A stretch of DNA of 64,000 nt from Desulfitobacterium chlororespirans DSM 11544 (GCF_900143285.1 NZ_FRDN01000005.1:33362-97361), one strand, 5' to 3'. Positions 36,981 through 46,661 are shown, counted from the first letter of the stretch. Program-made: numbers and translations. The notes: a model not told the origin generated them from the sequence alone.

Positions 36981-38144
36981 CATATGCTTTTCAACAGCTT
37001 TAATTACGTTCTCCGCCACGTATTCACAATCGCCGGAGGTCAGGATGGAATAAAGAGGAAGGGTGATTTCATTGGCATATTGGGCATAGGTATTGGGGTA
37101 ATCCTGAATATCATAGCCCAACTCTTTGTAATAAGTAAACATAGGGATGGGAATATAGTGAACATTAGTGGCTATGCCCATTTCGGCCAGATCTTGAATC
37201 ACCCGGTCCCGTTGCTCCTCGGTGAACCCTTGGATTCGCATAGGATAGAGATGATAAGAGCTTTCCATGAGATCATTGGCCAATAAGGGCAAGAGTGCCC
37301 ACTCTTTTGCCGAGAGTATGGAATGATAGATATGGGAGAGCTTCTTCCGCTGGCCGAGAATTTTATCATAGCGTTCCAGTTGAACCAGGCCAATGGCAGC
37401 CCCGATATCGGTCATATTGCACTTCAATCCGTCAGTTAAGATATCGTAACGCCATGCTCCCGCTTTCATCTTGGATAGGGCATCCTTGGTTTGTCCATTC
37501 AGAGAACTGTACTTGAAGACCTGGGCTAAATTTTCCCGATCACCGTTAAAGGTAATGGCTCCCCCTTCGGCGGTGGTCAAGTTTTTAACAGCATGGAAGG
37601 AGAAGACATGGAAATCAAATTGCGTTCCTACGGGAGCTCCCTTGTAGGCAGCGCCAATGGAGTGGGCGGAATCGGATATCAGCAGGATATCCTCCCGATT
37701 CTTTTCCCTTAGGATATTTTTGACCACGTCATAATCCATGGGAACACCGCCGATATCCACGGTGAGGATGACCTTGGTCTTGTCGGAGATGGCATCGTAC
37801 AGCTTTTCCTCATCCATAAAGAAGCTGTCTTTTTTCAGATCGATAAAGGTAGGTTTAATGCCGCGATGGAGGGCGGCATTGGCCGTAGCGACATAAGTAT
37901 AGGGAGTTGTTAAAATTTCGGCCTCGCCCGAAATATTGAGTACTTTAAGTATAAGATCCAGCCCCTGAGAATTGCTGGCAAGGGCAACAGCATGATCTGC
38001 CTGGCAATACTCCTGGAGCTTCTCTTCCAGTAAATGAACCTTCGGGCCGCTGGTGATCCAGCCGGATTTGAGGACCTCCACGACAGCGTTGATTTCCAGG
38101 TCGGTTATATCAGGTGGTGAAAAAGGAATCACTCGATTATTCAT
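36975..38144 (-). CDS. DegT/DnrJ/EryC1/StrS-family PLP aminotransferase
   Basis: 389 residues. IPFSPPDITDLEINAVVEVLKSGWITSGPKV opens the protein in the manner of sugar aminotransferases; the PLP-lysine lies in FHVFSFHAVKNLTTAEGG, and the C-terminus shows SSYHLYPMRI and HYIPIPMFTYY. Enzymes of this family transaminate nucleotide-linked keto-sugars for surface polysaccharides or glycans. Here it has no sugar-biosynthesis neighbours, so the actual substrate is open. Confidence 0.9.
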   Translation of the reverse strand: MNNRVIPFSPPDITDLEINAVVEVLKSGWITSGPKVHLLEEKLQEYCQADHAVALASNSQGLDLILKVLNISGEAEILTTPYTYVATANAALHRGIKPTFIDLKKDSFFMDEEKLYDAISDKTKVILTVDIGGVPMDYDVVKNILREKNREDILLISDSAHSIGAAYKGAPVGTQFDFHVFSFHAVKNLTTAEGGAITFNGDRENLAQVFKYSSLNGQTKDALSKMKAGAWRYDILTDGLKCNMTDIGAAIGLVQLERYDKILGQRKKLSHIYHSILSAKEWALLPLLANDLMESSYHLYPMRIQGFTEEQRDRVIQDLAEMGIATNVHYIPIPMFTYYKELGYDIQDYPNTYAQYANEITLPLYSILTSGDCEYVAENVIKAVEKHMK

Positions 38145-38284
38145 TGTGTATCAACCTCCAAGACTTACTATACCACACAATTTTCCTGCGGCAAGCACCC
38201 TTGATATTTTTTATTTAGAGAGCAACAGTGCTATTCTAAGAGAAAAAGTATTATTATATAGATAAAGTTTATACTTTTAAAGGC

Positions 38285-38405
38285 TAGTACTCTGTAACGC
38301 TTAAAACTCGCATTGCCCGGCGGGTCGTATGGCGATTGACGACAACGCAGTCATACGGAAATTTAACCGCCGGAAATGTGAAGAATTAGGTGTTACAGAG
38401 TACTA
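38285..38405. mobile_element. MITE-like palindromic element with TA flanks
   Basis: A 121-bp segment starts with TAGTACTCTGTAAC (38285-38298) and ends with its exact complement GTTACAGAGTACTA (38392-38405). Inside, CCGGCGG (38317-38323) and CGTATG (38326-38331) are mirrored by CATACG (38352-38357) and CCGCCGG (38367-38373), so the whole element can fold into one long hairpin. The terminal TA on both sides is what an IS630/mariner-type insertion would leave as target duplication. It has no reading frame and lies just before a cysteine-desulfurase-like gene. Confidence 0.65.
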
Positions 38406-38438
38406 AGCAATGAACCCGAAAAGGTGGTAGAAGAGCGT

Positions 38439-39587
38439 ATGATTTACTTTGATAATGCGGCAACAACTTGGCCCAAACCGGAATGCGTTTATGAGGCAGT
38501 GGATCAATGCTTGCGCAACAAAGGAGCGAATCCCAGCCGCTCCGGTCATTTTATGGCCTTGCTTGCCGGGCAGATTGTCCTCAATGCCCGAGTGCAAATC
38601 GCCGAGTTTTTTAATATCTCTGACCCCTTGCAAGTGGTGTTTACTCCCAATGCCACCGAAGCTCTTAATATAGGCCTGAAAGGGCTATTAAAACCGGGAG
38701 ACCATGTGCTTACCAGCTCTCTTGAACATAATGCTGTAACCCGCCCCCTGGAAAAGCTGCGCAGCCAGGGTGTAGAGGTAACCAAGCTGCCGACCTCTGT
38801 GCAGGAGGGATTGTATCCTGAGCAGGTGGCAGCAGCTATTCAGAACAATACCAAGCTCATCGTCCTCAGCCATGCTTCCAATGTGATGGGGTTAATTCAG
38901 CCTATTGGTGAGATCGGCAGAATTGCCGGGGAAAAGGGTGTCCTTTTTATGGTGGATTCTGCCCAGACTGCAGGTTCCATGCCCATCGATGTTCAGGCTA
39001 TGGGCATCGACCTTTTGGTATTTGCCGGGCATAAAGGGTTATTGGGGCCTCAAGGAACAGGCGGCTTATATCTTCGCGAAGATTTGCGTCTCGATACCCT
39101 GAAAGAAGGGGGAACAGGAGCGAATTCAGAGGAACCCTTCCAGCCGGAAGAGAGCCCGGAGCGCTATGAGAGCGGAACCCTCAATACACCGGGAATTGCC
39201 GGTCTGGGGGCAGGTATAGAATTCATCAAACAGGAAGGAATAGAGAAGATACGGGAAAAGGAACGAAACCTCACCCGCCAATTGATGCTGGGTTTAAGCG
39301 CAATACCCGGTGTCATTCTCTATGGTCCTAATCCTTCTATAGAAAGGGCGCCTGTCGTGTCTATTAACATCAAGGGAAGAGAGCCGTCGGAAGTTTCCTA
39401 TCTCTTGGATAAGCTTTATGGAATCGCGTCAAGACCGGGCTTGCATTGTGCCCCCGATGCCCACAAAACCCTTGATACCTTCAAACAAGGAACAGTTCGT
39501 TTAAGCTTAGGGTACTTTAATACCAGCCAGGAGGTGGAGGAGTGTCTGGACGCGGTTGCCGGACTCAGGTCCTTGAACAAGAAATAA
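38439..39587 (+). CDS. Cysteine desulfurase-like class V aminotransferase
   Basis: About 382 residues: MIYFDNAATTWPKPECVYEAV opens the protein, the PLP lysine is in FAGHKGLLGPQGTGG, and SGTLNTPGIAGLGAGIEFI and the Cys in RPGLHCAPDAHKTL follow. This pattern marks the cysteine-desulfurase family related to SufS/CsdA, with the catalytic cysteine in place. ATG at 38439 is chosen rather than the upstream GTG. It might serve FdhD or nitrogenase cofactor sulfur supply, but it is not linked to either by operon structure. Confidence 0.88.
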   Translation: MIYFDNAATTWPKPECVYEAVDQCLRNKGANPSRSGHFMALLAGQIVLNARVQIAEFFNISDPLQVVFTPNATEALNIGLKGLLKPGDHVLTSSLEHNAVTRPLEKLRSQGVEVTKLPTSVQEGLYPEQVAAAIQNNTKLIVLSHASNVMGLIQPIGEIGRIAGEKGVLFMVDSAQTAGSMPIDVQAMGIDLLVFAGHKGLLGPQGTGGLYLREDLRLDTLKEGGTGANSEEPFQPEESPERYESGTLNTPGIAGLGAGIEFIKQEGIEKIREKERNLTRQLMLGLSAIPGVILYGPNPSIERAPVVSINIKGREPSEVSYLLDKLYGIASRPGLHCAPDAHKTLDTFKQGTVRLSLGYFNTSQEVEECLDAVAGLRSLNKK

Positions 39588-39869
39588 AAGTTTTGTCAAT
39601 ATATTCTAAATAGAATTTATAGATAGTGTAGAAAATAATATGAATTTTTGCTAAAATAATGTCATGCGAAGCTATCGGAGAGGCGGAAGATCATAGATTT
39701 TTGAAATCCGAATTCGCTAAGGGGGAAAGTTTTTGAATGAATCAGATGGACAAGCGGTCTGACAGTTAGTTGGCTTGAGAGGTATTAAGTCCTTCTCAAA
39801 ACTTGGACAGCCATCCTGATTGACTCAAAAAAGTGCTCCAGGTAAGCAAAATAGAGGAGGTAGAAAAAG

Positions 39870-40148
39870 ATGCAATCCAATGAAACGACGACTACTCAAG
39901 CAAACCCCATTGATTTATCCGATGTTAAAGCAGCGCTTCTGATGGCGGTTGACCTCGGATACGAAGTCATTAAGGAAGTAGCCCAAAAGCCCATCGAAAC
40001 CGGTGAGGATGTTGCTAAAAAAGCCTGTGAAGAAGGTAAAAAAGTTGTCGAAAAAGGGATAGGAGCAGCAAAGGAACATCCGTTAGCAACCCTTCTGATT
40101 GCCTTTGGATTGGGGTTCCTCGTCGTAAAATTGCTGAAGAGGAAATAG
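39870..40148 (+). CDS. Small membrane-anchored protein (DUF883/YqjD-like)
   Basis: 92 residues with an N-terminal helical, charged part (GEDVAKKACEEGKKVVEKGIGAAKEH) and one C-terminal membrane helix (PLATLLIAFGLGFLVVKLLKRK). The plan resembles ribosome- or stress-associated tail-anchored proteins of the YqjD type. It is the first of three tightly packed small genes. ATAGAGGAGG precedes the ATG. In the 280 bases upstream (39588-39869) only a possible promoter TTGTCA...TTTATA at 39593 was noted. Confidence 0.7.
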   Translation: MQSNETTTTQANPIDLSDVKAALLMAVDLGYEVIKEVAQKPIETGEDVAKKACEEGKKVVEKGIGAAKEHPLATLLIAFGLGFLVVKLLKRK

Positions 40149-40151
40149 TCT

Positions 40152-40427
40152 ATGGAAGCACTAGCAGATATTGTCGTAAAATTCCTGGACTTGCTTGAAG
40201 CACAGTTTGCAGATTTCCGGGGAAAATTGTTTAAGATACTGATTGCGGTTGGGCTAATCGTCGTCGCTTTAGTATTGGCGATCACCGCTTTCATCATGTT
40301 TGTGTACGGTGTTTTCCTCGGTTTAAGTGTGCTTATGCCGTCTTACCTCGCTGCCTTTGCAGTGGCCCTGGTGGCGATTATCCTGGGAGGGGGGTTGGTT
40401 CTTTGCGCAAAGAAAACAATGGCTTAA
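40152..40427 (+). CDS. Small two-helix membrane protein (phage-holin-3_6/YqjE-like)
   Basis: 91 residues with two hydrophobic segments (about 32-57 and 62-85) after an amphipathic N-terminus. It follows the preceding gene by 3 bases and overlaps the next by 25. The order tail-anchored protein, two-helix protein, short basic protein mirrors the yqjD-yqjE-yqjK arrangement of proteobacteria. Function is unknown; envelope stress is a guess from that analogy. Confidence 0.7.
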   Translation: MEALADIVVKFLDLLEAQFADFRGKLFKILIAVGLIVVALVLAITAFIMFVYGVFLGLSVLMPSYLAAFAVALVAIILGGGLVLCAKKTMA

Positions 40428-40615
40428 CTGTTGCTGAAGCAAAGCAACAATTTAAACAGTCCGTGGCAAAGTTTCAACCTAAACGGATCATAACCGATAA
40501 TCTTTGGCAATGTACACTGATCAGCTTCGTGGCAGGAATGGTTTCTGCCGACTCCAGGAAATCGCGAGAGAGTTTGGTTAGCCTTGCTGTCGCGGTAGTA
40601 AAAAAAGCTTTGTAA
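40403..40615 (+). CDS. Small protein, third gene of the membrane cluster
   Basis: 70 residues, basic N-terminal half (AKQQFKQSVAKFQPKRIITD) and a weakly hydrophobic centre (WQCTLISFVAGMV). Start is TTG; GGAGGGGGG lies 8 bases before it inside the preceding gene, which supports translation of this overlapping frame. No family recognised beyond resemblance in position to yqjK. Confidence 0.6.
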   Translation: MRKENNGLTVAEAKQQFKQSVAKFQPKRIITDNLWQCTLISFVAGMVSADSRKSRESLVSLAVAVVKKAL

Positions 40616-40664
40616 TAGTCTCTTAATCATATTTAAAGATATGCTGAAGATAGTGAGTAACATA

Positions 40665-40708
40665 AGAGGACCACAGCAGCCTAAAGGCTCCTGGTGGTCC
40701 TCTTTTCC
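40665..40708 (+). terminator. Terminator of the small membrane-protein cluster
   Basis: AGAGGACCAC (40665-40674) pairs with GTGGTCCTCT (40694-40703), followed by TTTCC. Confidence 0.8.
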
Positions 40709-40820
40709 TATTCTTGAATAGAAGAATGCCAATTGGGGGAGAGCGGGGATGAGCAGATAGTTAAGATCTAAGTAATAAATAGTGGCAGAAAAGGGATTTC
40801 ATCCGTTTTTCGAAATATAT

Positions 40821-40878
40821 GTATACAGAATACATTATATTCCGACTATTGCCATTATTCTCAACCGGATGATACTAT
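40821..40878 (+). promoter_or_regulatory. Nif-type motif and possible promoter of the amino-acid ABC operon
   Basis: GTATACAGAATACAT (40821-40835) matches the nif/hutP-like promoter motif GTATACAGTGTTCTT at 11 of 15 positions, with the first eight identical. A -10-like TACTAT lies at 40873-40878, 37 bases after the motif, compared with 35 at the nif promoter. The remaining intergenic bases 40709-40966 hold nothing else recognised. Confidence 0.4.
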
Positions 40879-40966
40879 TATAAATATTATAACTAATGGT
40901 ATAGACATCTTCAAGATAAATAGTGTTGCTTCTTTTGAAGTCATTAAAAATATAGGGGGACATAAA

Positions 40967-41692
40967 GTGATTCTACTGGAAGGACTACATAAGCACTTTG
41001 GGCATTTGCATGTTCTAAAGGGGATTGATCTGCAGGTTAAAACCGGAGAGAAGCTGGTTGTTATTGGTCCCAGCGGATCAGGTAAGAGTACCTTGATTCG
41101 CTGTATGAATCTTCTTGAGAAGCCTTCCGCCGGTAAAGTCGTTGTGGATGGGGTTGAGATTACCGCCCATAAAGCGCCTGTTGCCAAGGTTCGGCAATCT
41201 GTGGCCATGGTTTTCCAACAGTTTAATTTATATCCCCATAAGACGGTTCTGGAGAATTTAACCCTTGCTCCAATCTTGATTAAAGGAGTCTCTAAAGAAG
41301 AGGCGGAAGCGTCGGGGATGGTTATTCTTGAACGTGTAGGGCTAAAAGTCAAGGCTAACTCTTATCCCTCTCAATTGTCAGGAGGGCAGCAACAACGGGT
41401 CGCTATCGCCAGGGCCCTGAATATGAAACCGAAGATCATGTTGTTTGATGAACCCACGTCGGCTTTGGACCCGGAAATGATTCAAGAAGTTCTTGATGTG
41501 ATGGTGGACTTAGCACATGAAGGGATTACCATGGTCGTCGTAACCCACGAGATGGGCTTTGCCCGTCAGGTGGCGGATCGGGTCTTATTCATGGATGAAG
41601 GGGAGGTGTTGGAGACCGGTACCCCTGAACACTTCTTCACAGACCCGACTCACGAAAGGACGAAGCTTTTCCTCAGTCGTATTCTGCGTTAA
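40967..41692 (+). CDS. Polar amino-acid ABC transporter ATP-binding protein (GlnQ-like)
   Basis: 241 residues with Walker [10 protein letters not shown] (about 34-42), the signature [15 protein letters not shown] and Walker [14 protein letters not shown], and length typical of GlnQ/HisP. It starts with GTG. It energises the importer encoded by the next three genes. The operon order ATPase, binding protein, permease, permease is complete. Confidence 0.95.
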   Translation: MILLEGLHKHFGHLHVLKGIDLQVKTGEKLVVIGPSGSGKSTLIRCMNLLEKPSAGKVVVDGVEITAHKAPVAKVRQSVAMVFQQFNLYPHKTVLENLTLAPILIKGVSKEEAEASGMVILERVGLKVKANSYPSQLSGGQQQRVAIARALNMKPKIMLFDEPTSALDPEMIQEVLDVMVDLAHEGITMVVVTHEMGFARQVADRVLFMDEGEVLETGTPEHFFTDPTHERTKLFLSRILR

Positions 41693-41730
41693 TTGTCCCC
41701 AAAAATAAATAAAAAGTAGGAGGGAATTTT

Positions 41731-42555
41731 GTGAAAAAATTAGGTATTTTTTTAGCGAGTTTATTCCTGATCGGAAGCTTACTCGCGGGCTGCGGCTCCA
41801 GCCCGGCACAACCTCCGGCTCAGTCCGGCGGAGGAAGTGAATCCAATGTGCCGGCCGATATTCAGGCCATTAAAGATCGTGGCGTCTTAAGTGCAGGGGT
41901 CAAGATAGATGTGCCCGGATTCGGGTACAAAGATCCCAAGACCAATGTTATTGATGGGTTCGAGATTGATCTGGTCAAGGCCTTGGCTGAAGAAATTTTT
42001 GGTGATCCCAACAAAATTAAGCTGCAAGCCGTGACGGCTAAAACCCGCGGACCTCTTTTGGATAGCGGGGATGTGGATATGGTTGTTGCGACCTTTACCA
42101 TCACTGAAGATCGGAAAAAAAGCTATAATTTCTCCGACCCCTATTATATAGACAGCGTGGGTCTGTTAGTCAAGAAAGCTCCCGGATATAAGGGCTTAAA
42201 AGACCTGGATGGCAAGAACATTGGTGTTGCTCAAAGTGCAACCAGCAAAACAGCCCTTCAAGCTGAAGCAGACAAGTTGGGCATCAAAGTGAAGTTCCAG
42301 GAGTTCGCTACCTATCCGGAAATTAAGGCAGCTCTCGATTCCGGCCGGGTAGATGCTTTCTCCGTCGACCGTTCGATTCTTCTGGGTTATATCGATGACT
42401 CAACGATGCTCTTGGATGATAAATTCAGCCCTCAAGAGTATGGAGTGGCCAGCAAGTTAGGAAACGACGGCTTAGCCAAACTGGTTAATGATAAGATCGA
42501 TGAAATGCAGGGTAATGGGGAACTTCAGAAACTAATTGAGAAGTGGGGTCTGTAA
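41731..42555 (+). CDS. Amino-acid ABC transporter substrate-binding lipoprotein
   Basis: 274 residues. The N-terminal signal ends with the lipobox LLAGC, cysteine 21 being the lipidated residue, followed by a Ser/Pro/Gly-rich linker. The mature part (LSAGVKIDVPGFGYKDP, GFEIDLVKALAEEIFG, ATFTITEDRKKSYNFSDPYY) is a family 3 periplasmic-type binding protein, as for glutamine, glutamate or aspartate. GGAGGG precedes the start. Confidence 0.95.
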   Translation: MKKLGIFLASLFLIGSLLAGCGSSPAQPPAQSGGGSESNVPADIQAIKDRGVLSAGVKIDVPGFGYKDPKTNVIDGFEIDLVKALAEEIFGDPNKIKLQAVTAKTRGPLLDSGDVDMVVATFTITEDRKKSYNFSDPYYIDSVGLLVKKAPGYKGLKDLDGKNIGVAQSATSKTALQAEADKLGIKVKFQEFATYPEIKAALDSGRVDAFSVDRSILLGYIDDSTMLLDDKFSPQEYGVASKLGNDGLAKLVNDKIDEMQGNGELQKLIEKWGL

Positions 42556-42557
42556 CA

Positions 42558-43229
42558 GTGACGGGACCATTTGCCTGGTTTAAGTGGCAAGCACTATTCA
42601 GCGACTGGACAATATTTGCCGAGGGATTCCTGACTACAGTCTTGGTTTCTGTGCTGGGATTATGCCTGGCTTTAGCCCTGGGAGTAGTTTTTGGGGTTCT
42701 GGGGAGTACCCATCTGAAGCTTTTTCGAGCTATAAATCGTGTATACGTTGAGTTCATTCAAAATACTCCTTTGGTAATCCAGGTCTTCTTTGTCTATAAT
42801 GGGCTACCTCATATTGGGCTCATGCTTCCTGTCTTTAGTGTAGGAGTATTGGGTGTTGGGGTATATCATGGGGCTTATATCGCTGAGGTTGTGCGGGCCG
42901 GTATTCAGGCGATTCATCGAGGGCAGATGGAGGCGGCACTATCCCAAGGGTTCTCATATTGGGGCGCTATGCGGCATGTCATTTTACCCCAAGCCGCTCG
43001 GGTCGTATTGCCCCCTCTCACCAATCAAGCGGTGAGCCTAATCAAAAACACCTCCGTATTGGCTATGATTGCCGGTGGTGATCTGATGTATCGTGCCGAT
43101 TCCTGGTCGGCAGGAAATATTTATTATGGTCCCGCCTATGTCACCGCCGGATTGCTTTACCTGCTGTTGTGCTTCCCCTTAGCCCAGCTGGCTCAGTACC
43201 TGGAGCGTAAGATGGAGGTGTCGGCATAA
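42558..43229 (+). CDS. Amino-acid ABC transporter permease 1
   Basis: About 223 residues with roughly five membrane helices and the EAA-loop [31 protein letters not shown] of HisM/GlnP permeases. A GTG at 42558 directly after the binding-protein stop is preferred; a GTG at 42543 inside the preceding gene is possible. It overlaps the next permease by one base. Confidence 0.92.
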   Translation: MTGPFAWFKWQALFSDWTIFAEGFLTTVLVSVLGLCLALALGVVFGVLGSTHLKLFRAINRVYVEFIQNTPLVIQVFFVYNGLPHIGLMLPVFSVGVLGVGVYHGAYIAEVVRAGIQAIHRGQMEAALSQGFSYWGAMRHVILPQAARVVLPPLTNQAVSLIKNTSVLAMIAGGDLMYRADSWSAGNIYYGPAYVTAGLLYLLLCFPLAQLAQYLERKMEVSA

Positions 43230-43876
43230 TGGCAGAAATTTTTCAACCTTATGTCTTTCGTTTCCTGGCTGAGGGGTTAATGACAACGCTGTATATTGCA
43301 GGCATGACGATTGTGCTTAGCTTCGCCATCGGAACGATTCTGGGAATCGCCCGTTATTCGAAGAATCCCATCTTGGCACCTGCAGCCGCAACCTACATTG
43401 AAGTTGTCCGTAATATTCCTTTGCTCCTGTTCATTCTGATGTTCCGGTTTATGACGAAGTTGGAACCTGTCAACGCGGGTATTCTGGCTATGACAGTGTT
43501 CACCTCAGCGATTATTGCCGAGGTGGTGCGGGGCGGTCTGAACTCCATTGATAAAGGTCAGTGGGAGGCCGCAAAATCTCAGGGGCTTTCCTATGTGCAG
43601 ATTCTCCGCTATATTATTCTTCCCCAAGCTTTGCGGAAGATGATTCCGCCGCTGGTTTCTCAGTTCATCACGGTCGTCAAAGACACCTCTTATGTCTGGG
43701 CAGTGGGAATTGAGGAACTGACTGGAAAAGGTTTGATCATCATGGGTCAGTTTGGCTCGACGCCCCAAGTCTTTACTCTTTTCGGAATGATTGCCCTGAC
43801 CTATTTTGTCCTGAACTATGCACTATCTGTAATAGCCCGCAATCAGCAGGCTAAGTCGGCAATGCAGAGCTATTAA
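43229..43876 (+). CDS. Amino-acid ABC transporter permease 2
   Basis: 215 residues with several membrane helices and the EAA-loop [27 protein letters not shown]. It forms a heterodimeric channel with permease 1. The ATG overlaps the preceding stop codon (TAATG), indicating coupling. A terminator follows. Confidence 0.94.
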   Translation: MAEIFQPYVFRFLAEGLMTTLYIAGMTIVLSFAIGTILGIARYSKNPILAPAAATYIEVVRNIPLLLFILMFRFMTKLEPVNAGILAMTVFTSAIIAEVVRGGLNSIDKGQWEAAKSQGLSYVQILRYIILPQALRKMIPPLVSQFITVVKDTSYVWAVGIEELTGKGLIIMGQFGSTPQVFTLFGMIALTYFVLNYALSVIARNQQAKSAMQSY

Positions 43877-43883
43877 ATGGTTT

Positions 43884-43924
43884 GGCTCCAGAGAAGCAAA
43901 GAGCTTTTTCTGGAGCCTTTTATT
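43884..43924 (+). terminator. Terminator of the amino-acid ABC operon
   Basis: GGCTCCAGA (43884-43892) pairs with TCTGGAGCC (43909-43917), followed by TTTTATTG. Confidence 0.85.
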
Positions 43925-43948
43925 GTATGCCCTCCTGCTGAGAAAAGC

Positions 43949-46543
43949 TTAGTGGACCGGTAAAAAGAGGAGGAACCTCTGACTGGCTACATCTGAAACG
44001 AATTGCATATTAATCTCAGTCGGGAAGGCATAGACCTGGAGAGCTTTTTGAAGATAAGGTTTATCGAGACATTCTTCAGGCAGCGGTTCAGCATAGCTTT
44101 CTAAAGATTCCAGTTGGTAAACAGTTTCTTTCTTTTCCGGGAAGAGGGCCAGGTAGAAGATCCCACTTTCGACCAGGTCTTGAAAGAAATGAGTTCCAAA
44201 AGAAACATCAGGAAGAAAATCTGTTTGCTGATAACCGATCTCGCCGAGGATCGAGATGCGGTTGATTTCAGCAAAAGATACGGGGACCCCCAGGGCGGGC
44301 AGCCGGGACCCCCAGCGTCCCGGACCTAACAAAAGGGTGGTGGTGGATTCCTTATCAATCTGCCGGTTGAGCTTGCCGATAGTTCGGGCGATTTCATATT
44401 TTTGATTCTGGGTGAGATTGCTGTAGGCTAAAGGCTCCACGAAAATGATCTTATGAACTCTTGCGGAGAAGCTGCCCCCCATAAAATTCCCCACCCCCTT
44501 GAAAATTGTATGAGACAGGGGGATTTCTTCCGGAACATGGACTTGATTCTTTGAACCCCGAATCTGCAGGGGCCGGCATTGGAGGAGATTGATGAAATAA
44601 TCGCCATTGCGCCGGAGGTTGAGGGTGAACTCGATATCCACCGGATGGCGATAGGCTTTCTCCAGGGTTTTCATAAGTTGGGAAAAGGTCTGGGCGATGT
44701 GGGTATTGGCGAATAAGGGATTAAAGGTAAAGACCCAAAGCTCCTGGGAAGCTCTGCCCAGGTCCCGCAGCCTTTGCTCAGTTGTCCAATCCCGCTCGGC
44801 AAATTGCGTCTGATAAAGCTCAAGGGACTTTTGAATCAAATCCTGAATAGAAACTGTCTCTTGAATATTGGCCTGAATATTGAGCACATCGATTTTGGAC
44901 TGGGTAAAGGCCTTAAAACTCTCCAAACCGTCATAGGGAACCGAAAGGGGACGGTCCAGGGCAGCGATGCGGGCATAGTCTCCTTCCAGCCGATTCACGG
45001 CACGGGTTCCCAATCCCAGAACCAGACGGATCATCCCTGCCTGAGGGTCGATCCGGTTATCCCAGACATAGGTGTTATAGGAGAAGCCTACACCGGCCAG
45101 ATCCGGGAAAAAATATTCTCCTTTATTGGACCCGGACACTCTCTGGACCAGGAGGGCCATCTGCTCCTCCGTATCGCTGAGATTATGCTTTTCCCGATAA
45201 GCGAGAGCTTCTTCACTGAGAGTGCTGGCATAGATTTCGCGAATGGCCTGAGTAAACATATGGTAGCGCTCTTCCAAAGTTCCTTGATTGATGCAGAAAA
45301 CGCTTTCATATTTCCCGGGAAAAGCATTGCCGAAACCATCTTCAAGCAAGCTGCTGGAGCGGACGATGATGGGGGATTGTCCGAAATATTCCAGCATTCT
45401 TAAAAATTTATTGCGGATGAAGTCATTGAATTGTCCTTTGAGGATTTTTTCCTGCAACCGAGCCGCTTTGGCCAAGGCATCTTCCGTGGCTCTCCTTTGC
45501 TCCATTTTCAGCTTCCAAAGGTTATTATCGATCAGATAGGAGTAAAAGACGTCGGAACCGATGTAGAAAGAGTCGTGAGGTTCAAGGAGCTTGGACCAGT
45601 CATCGGAATCCTGAACCAAAATTTTGCGTGCCAGCAGCATCCCCACGGATTTCCCGCCGATAAAGCCGGAACCGATTAAGCGGGATTTTATGGAGAGGAT
45701 ATCCTGCAGGGAAAAATGTTCATCGATAAGCTGGAGGATCCCTTCATCCCGGCTTAAGAAAATCCGCGCCAAATGCCGGATATGGTTCTTTTCTTCGCTA
45801 TGAGTTAAGGTCTTAGCGGCCAGGAGCTGCCCGGCCTTCAAAAAAAGACGATCCCAATAATCCAAATCCCGTTCCGGATTATCATCATATTCCCCCAATT
45901 GGGCATTGAGAAAAGCCACTTCGGCGCTGCTGGTGACGGGGAGGAACTCATCCCCCTCTTGAATATGGGGAAAGAAGAGGGTGGGCGTATAACGTTTCCA
46001 CATTTTTATAGGGTGGATATAAGTATGGCCCTCCGCTTCAAAAATGTCGATCAGAACTTGAGTTGTATCTCGGATGACAGCAGTGGTGTGGAAGGAGTTG
46101 CGGTTTTTGTAGGTGGCAAAATAGGCAATGGTGTTCAATTCAAAAAGATAAGGGCAGGTCACCTTGAAGAAATTCCCGATCATGGTATCGGTTGCCCAGC
46201 GGTCCAAAAGTTCCGATAGGCAGTCAAAGATATAGAAGACATCCCGGCCCTCCAGAGTGATCTTCTCATGAATCTGGGTGCAGAACTCTTCAAAGCCCCT
46301 CTCGGCATTCACAGGAAATAGTTCTATATGCTCGTGATGGGTGATCAGAGGAGGATGCTGTGCAAAACGAATATAAATCATTTTACGGTGGGGTCCGGCG
46401 TTTTTATGGATAAACCCCTGGACGAAACGCTGATAGACTTCAATATCTTTAACTTGGAAAACTACGTTATCGCCCATCCACAGAAACTGGACCACATCAT
46501 CTAAAGAAGGAAAGCCGGTACTGATTGTTTGAGGTTGTTCCAT
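43949..46543 (-). CDS. PEP/pyruvate-binding (PPDK N-terminal-like) domain protein with extra N-terminal domain
   Basis: About 864 residues. Residues about 330-700 resemble the nucleotide-binding domain of PEP synthase and pyruvate phosphate dikinase: IVRSSSLLEDGFGNAFPGKYESVF, LVQRVSGS, FNPLFANTHIAQTF, and a late QCRPLQIRG. The first 250 residues (TGFPSLDDVVQFLWMGDNVVFQV) look like a degenerate KaiC/RecA-like fold. I see neither the phosphohistidine swivel domain nor the catalytic TIM barrel, so it cannot be a complete PEP synthase. ATG at 46543 follows GGAGGGAG. Its role, perhaps a phosphotransfer regulator, is unknown. Confidence 0.75.
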   Translation of the reverse strand: MEQPQTISTGFPSLDDVVQFLWMGDNVVFQVKDIEVYQRFVQGFIHKNAGPHRKMIYIRFAQHPPLITHHEHIELFPVNAERGFEEFCTQIHEKITLEGRDVFYIFDCLSELLDRWATDTMIGNFFKVTCPYLFELNTIAYFATYKNRNSFHTTAVIRDTTQVLIDIFEAEGHTYIHPIKMWKRYTPTLFFPHIQEGDEFLPVTSSAEVAFLNAQLGEYDDNPERDLDYWDRLFLKAGQLLAAKTLTHSEEKNHIRHLARIFLSRDEGILQLIDEHFSLQDILSIKSRLIGSGFIGGKSVGMLLARKILVQDSDDWSKLLEPHDSFYIGSDVFYSYLIDNNLWKLKMEQRRATEDALAKAARLQEKILKGQFNDFIRNKFLRMLEYFGQSPIIVRSSSLLEDGFGNAFPGKYESVFCINQGTLEERYHMFTQAIREIYASTLSEEALAYREKHNLSDTEEQMALLVQRVSGSNKGEYFFPDLAGVGFSYNTYVWDNRIDPQAGMIRLVLGLGTRAVNRLEGDYARIAALDRPLSVPYDGLESFKAFTQSKIDVLNIQANIQETVSIQDLIQKSLELYQTQFAERDWTTEQRLRDLGRASQELWVFTFNPLFANTHIAQTFSQLMKTLEKAYRHPVDIEFTLNLRRNGDYFINLLQCRPLQIRGSKNQVHVPEEIPLSHTIFKGVGNFMGGSFSARVHKIIFVEPLAYSNLTQNQKYEIARTIGKLNRQIDKESTTTLLLGPGRWGSRLPALGVPVSFAEINRISILGEIGYQQTDFLPDVSFGTHFFQDLVESGIFYLALFPEKKETVYQLESLESYAEPLPEECLDKPYLQKALQVYAFPTEINMQFVSDVASQRFLLFLPVH

Positions 46544-46661
46544 TATTCTCCCTCCAAGCCATCGCTGTATAGTGCTATTATACAGCAAAAAGAAGAGAAT
46601 TAAATTCGTACCGGGTTTTCTATCCCAGGGTAATCATTGCTTTGTCGATCAAGGTTTCTAT

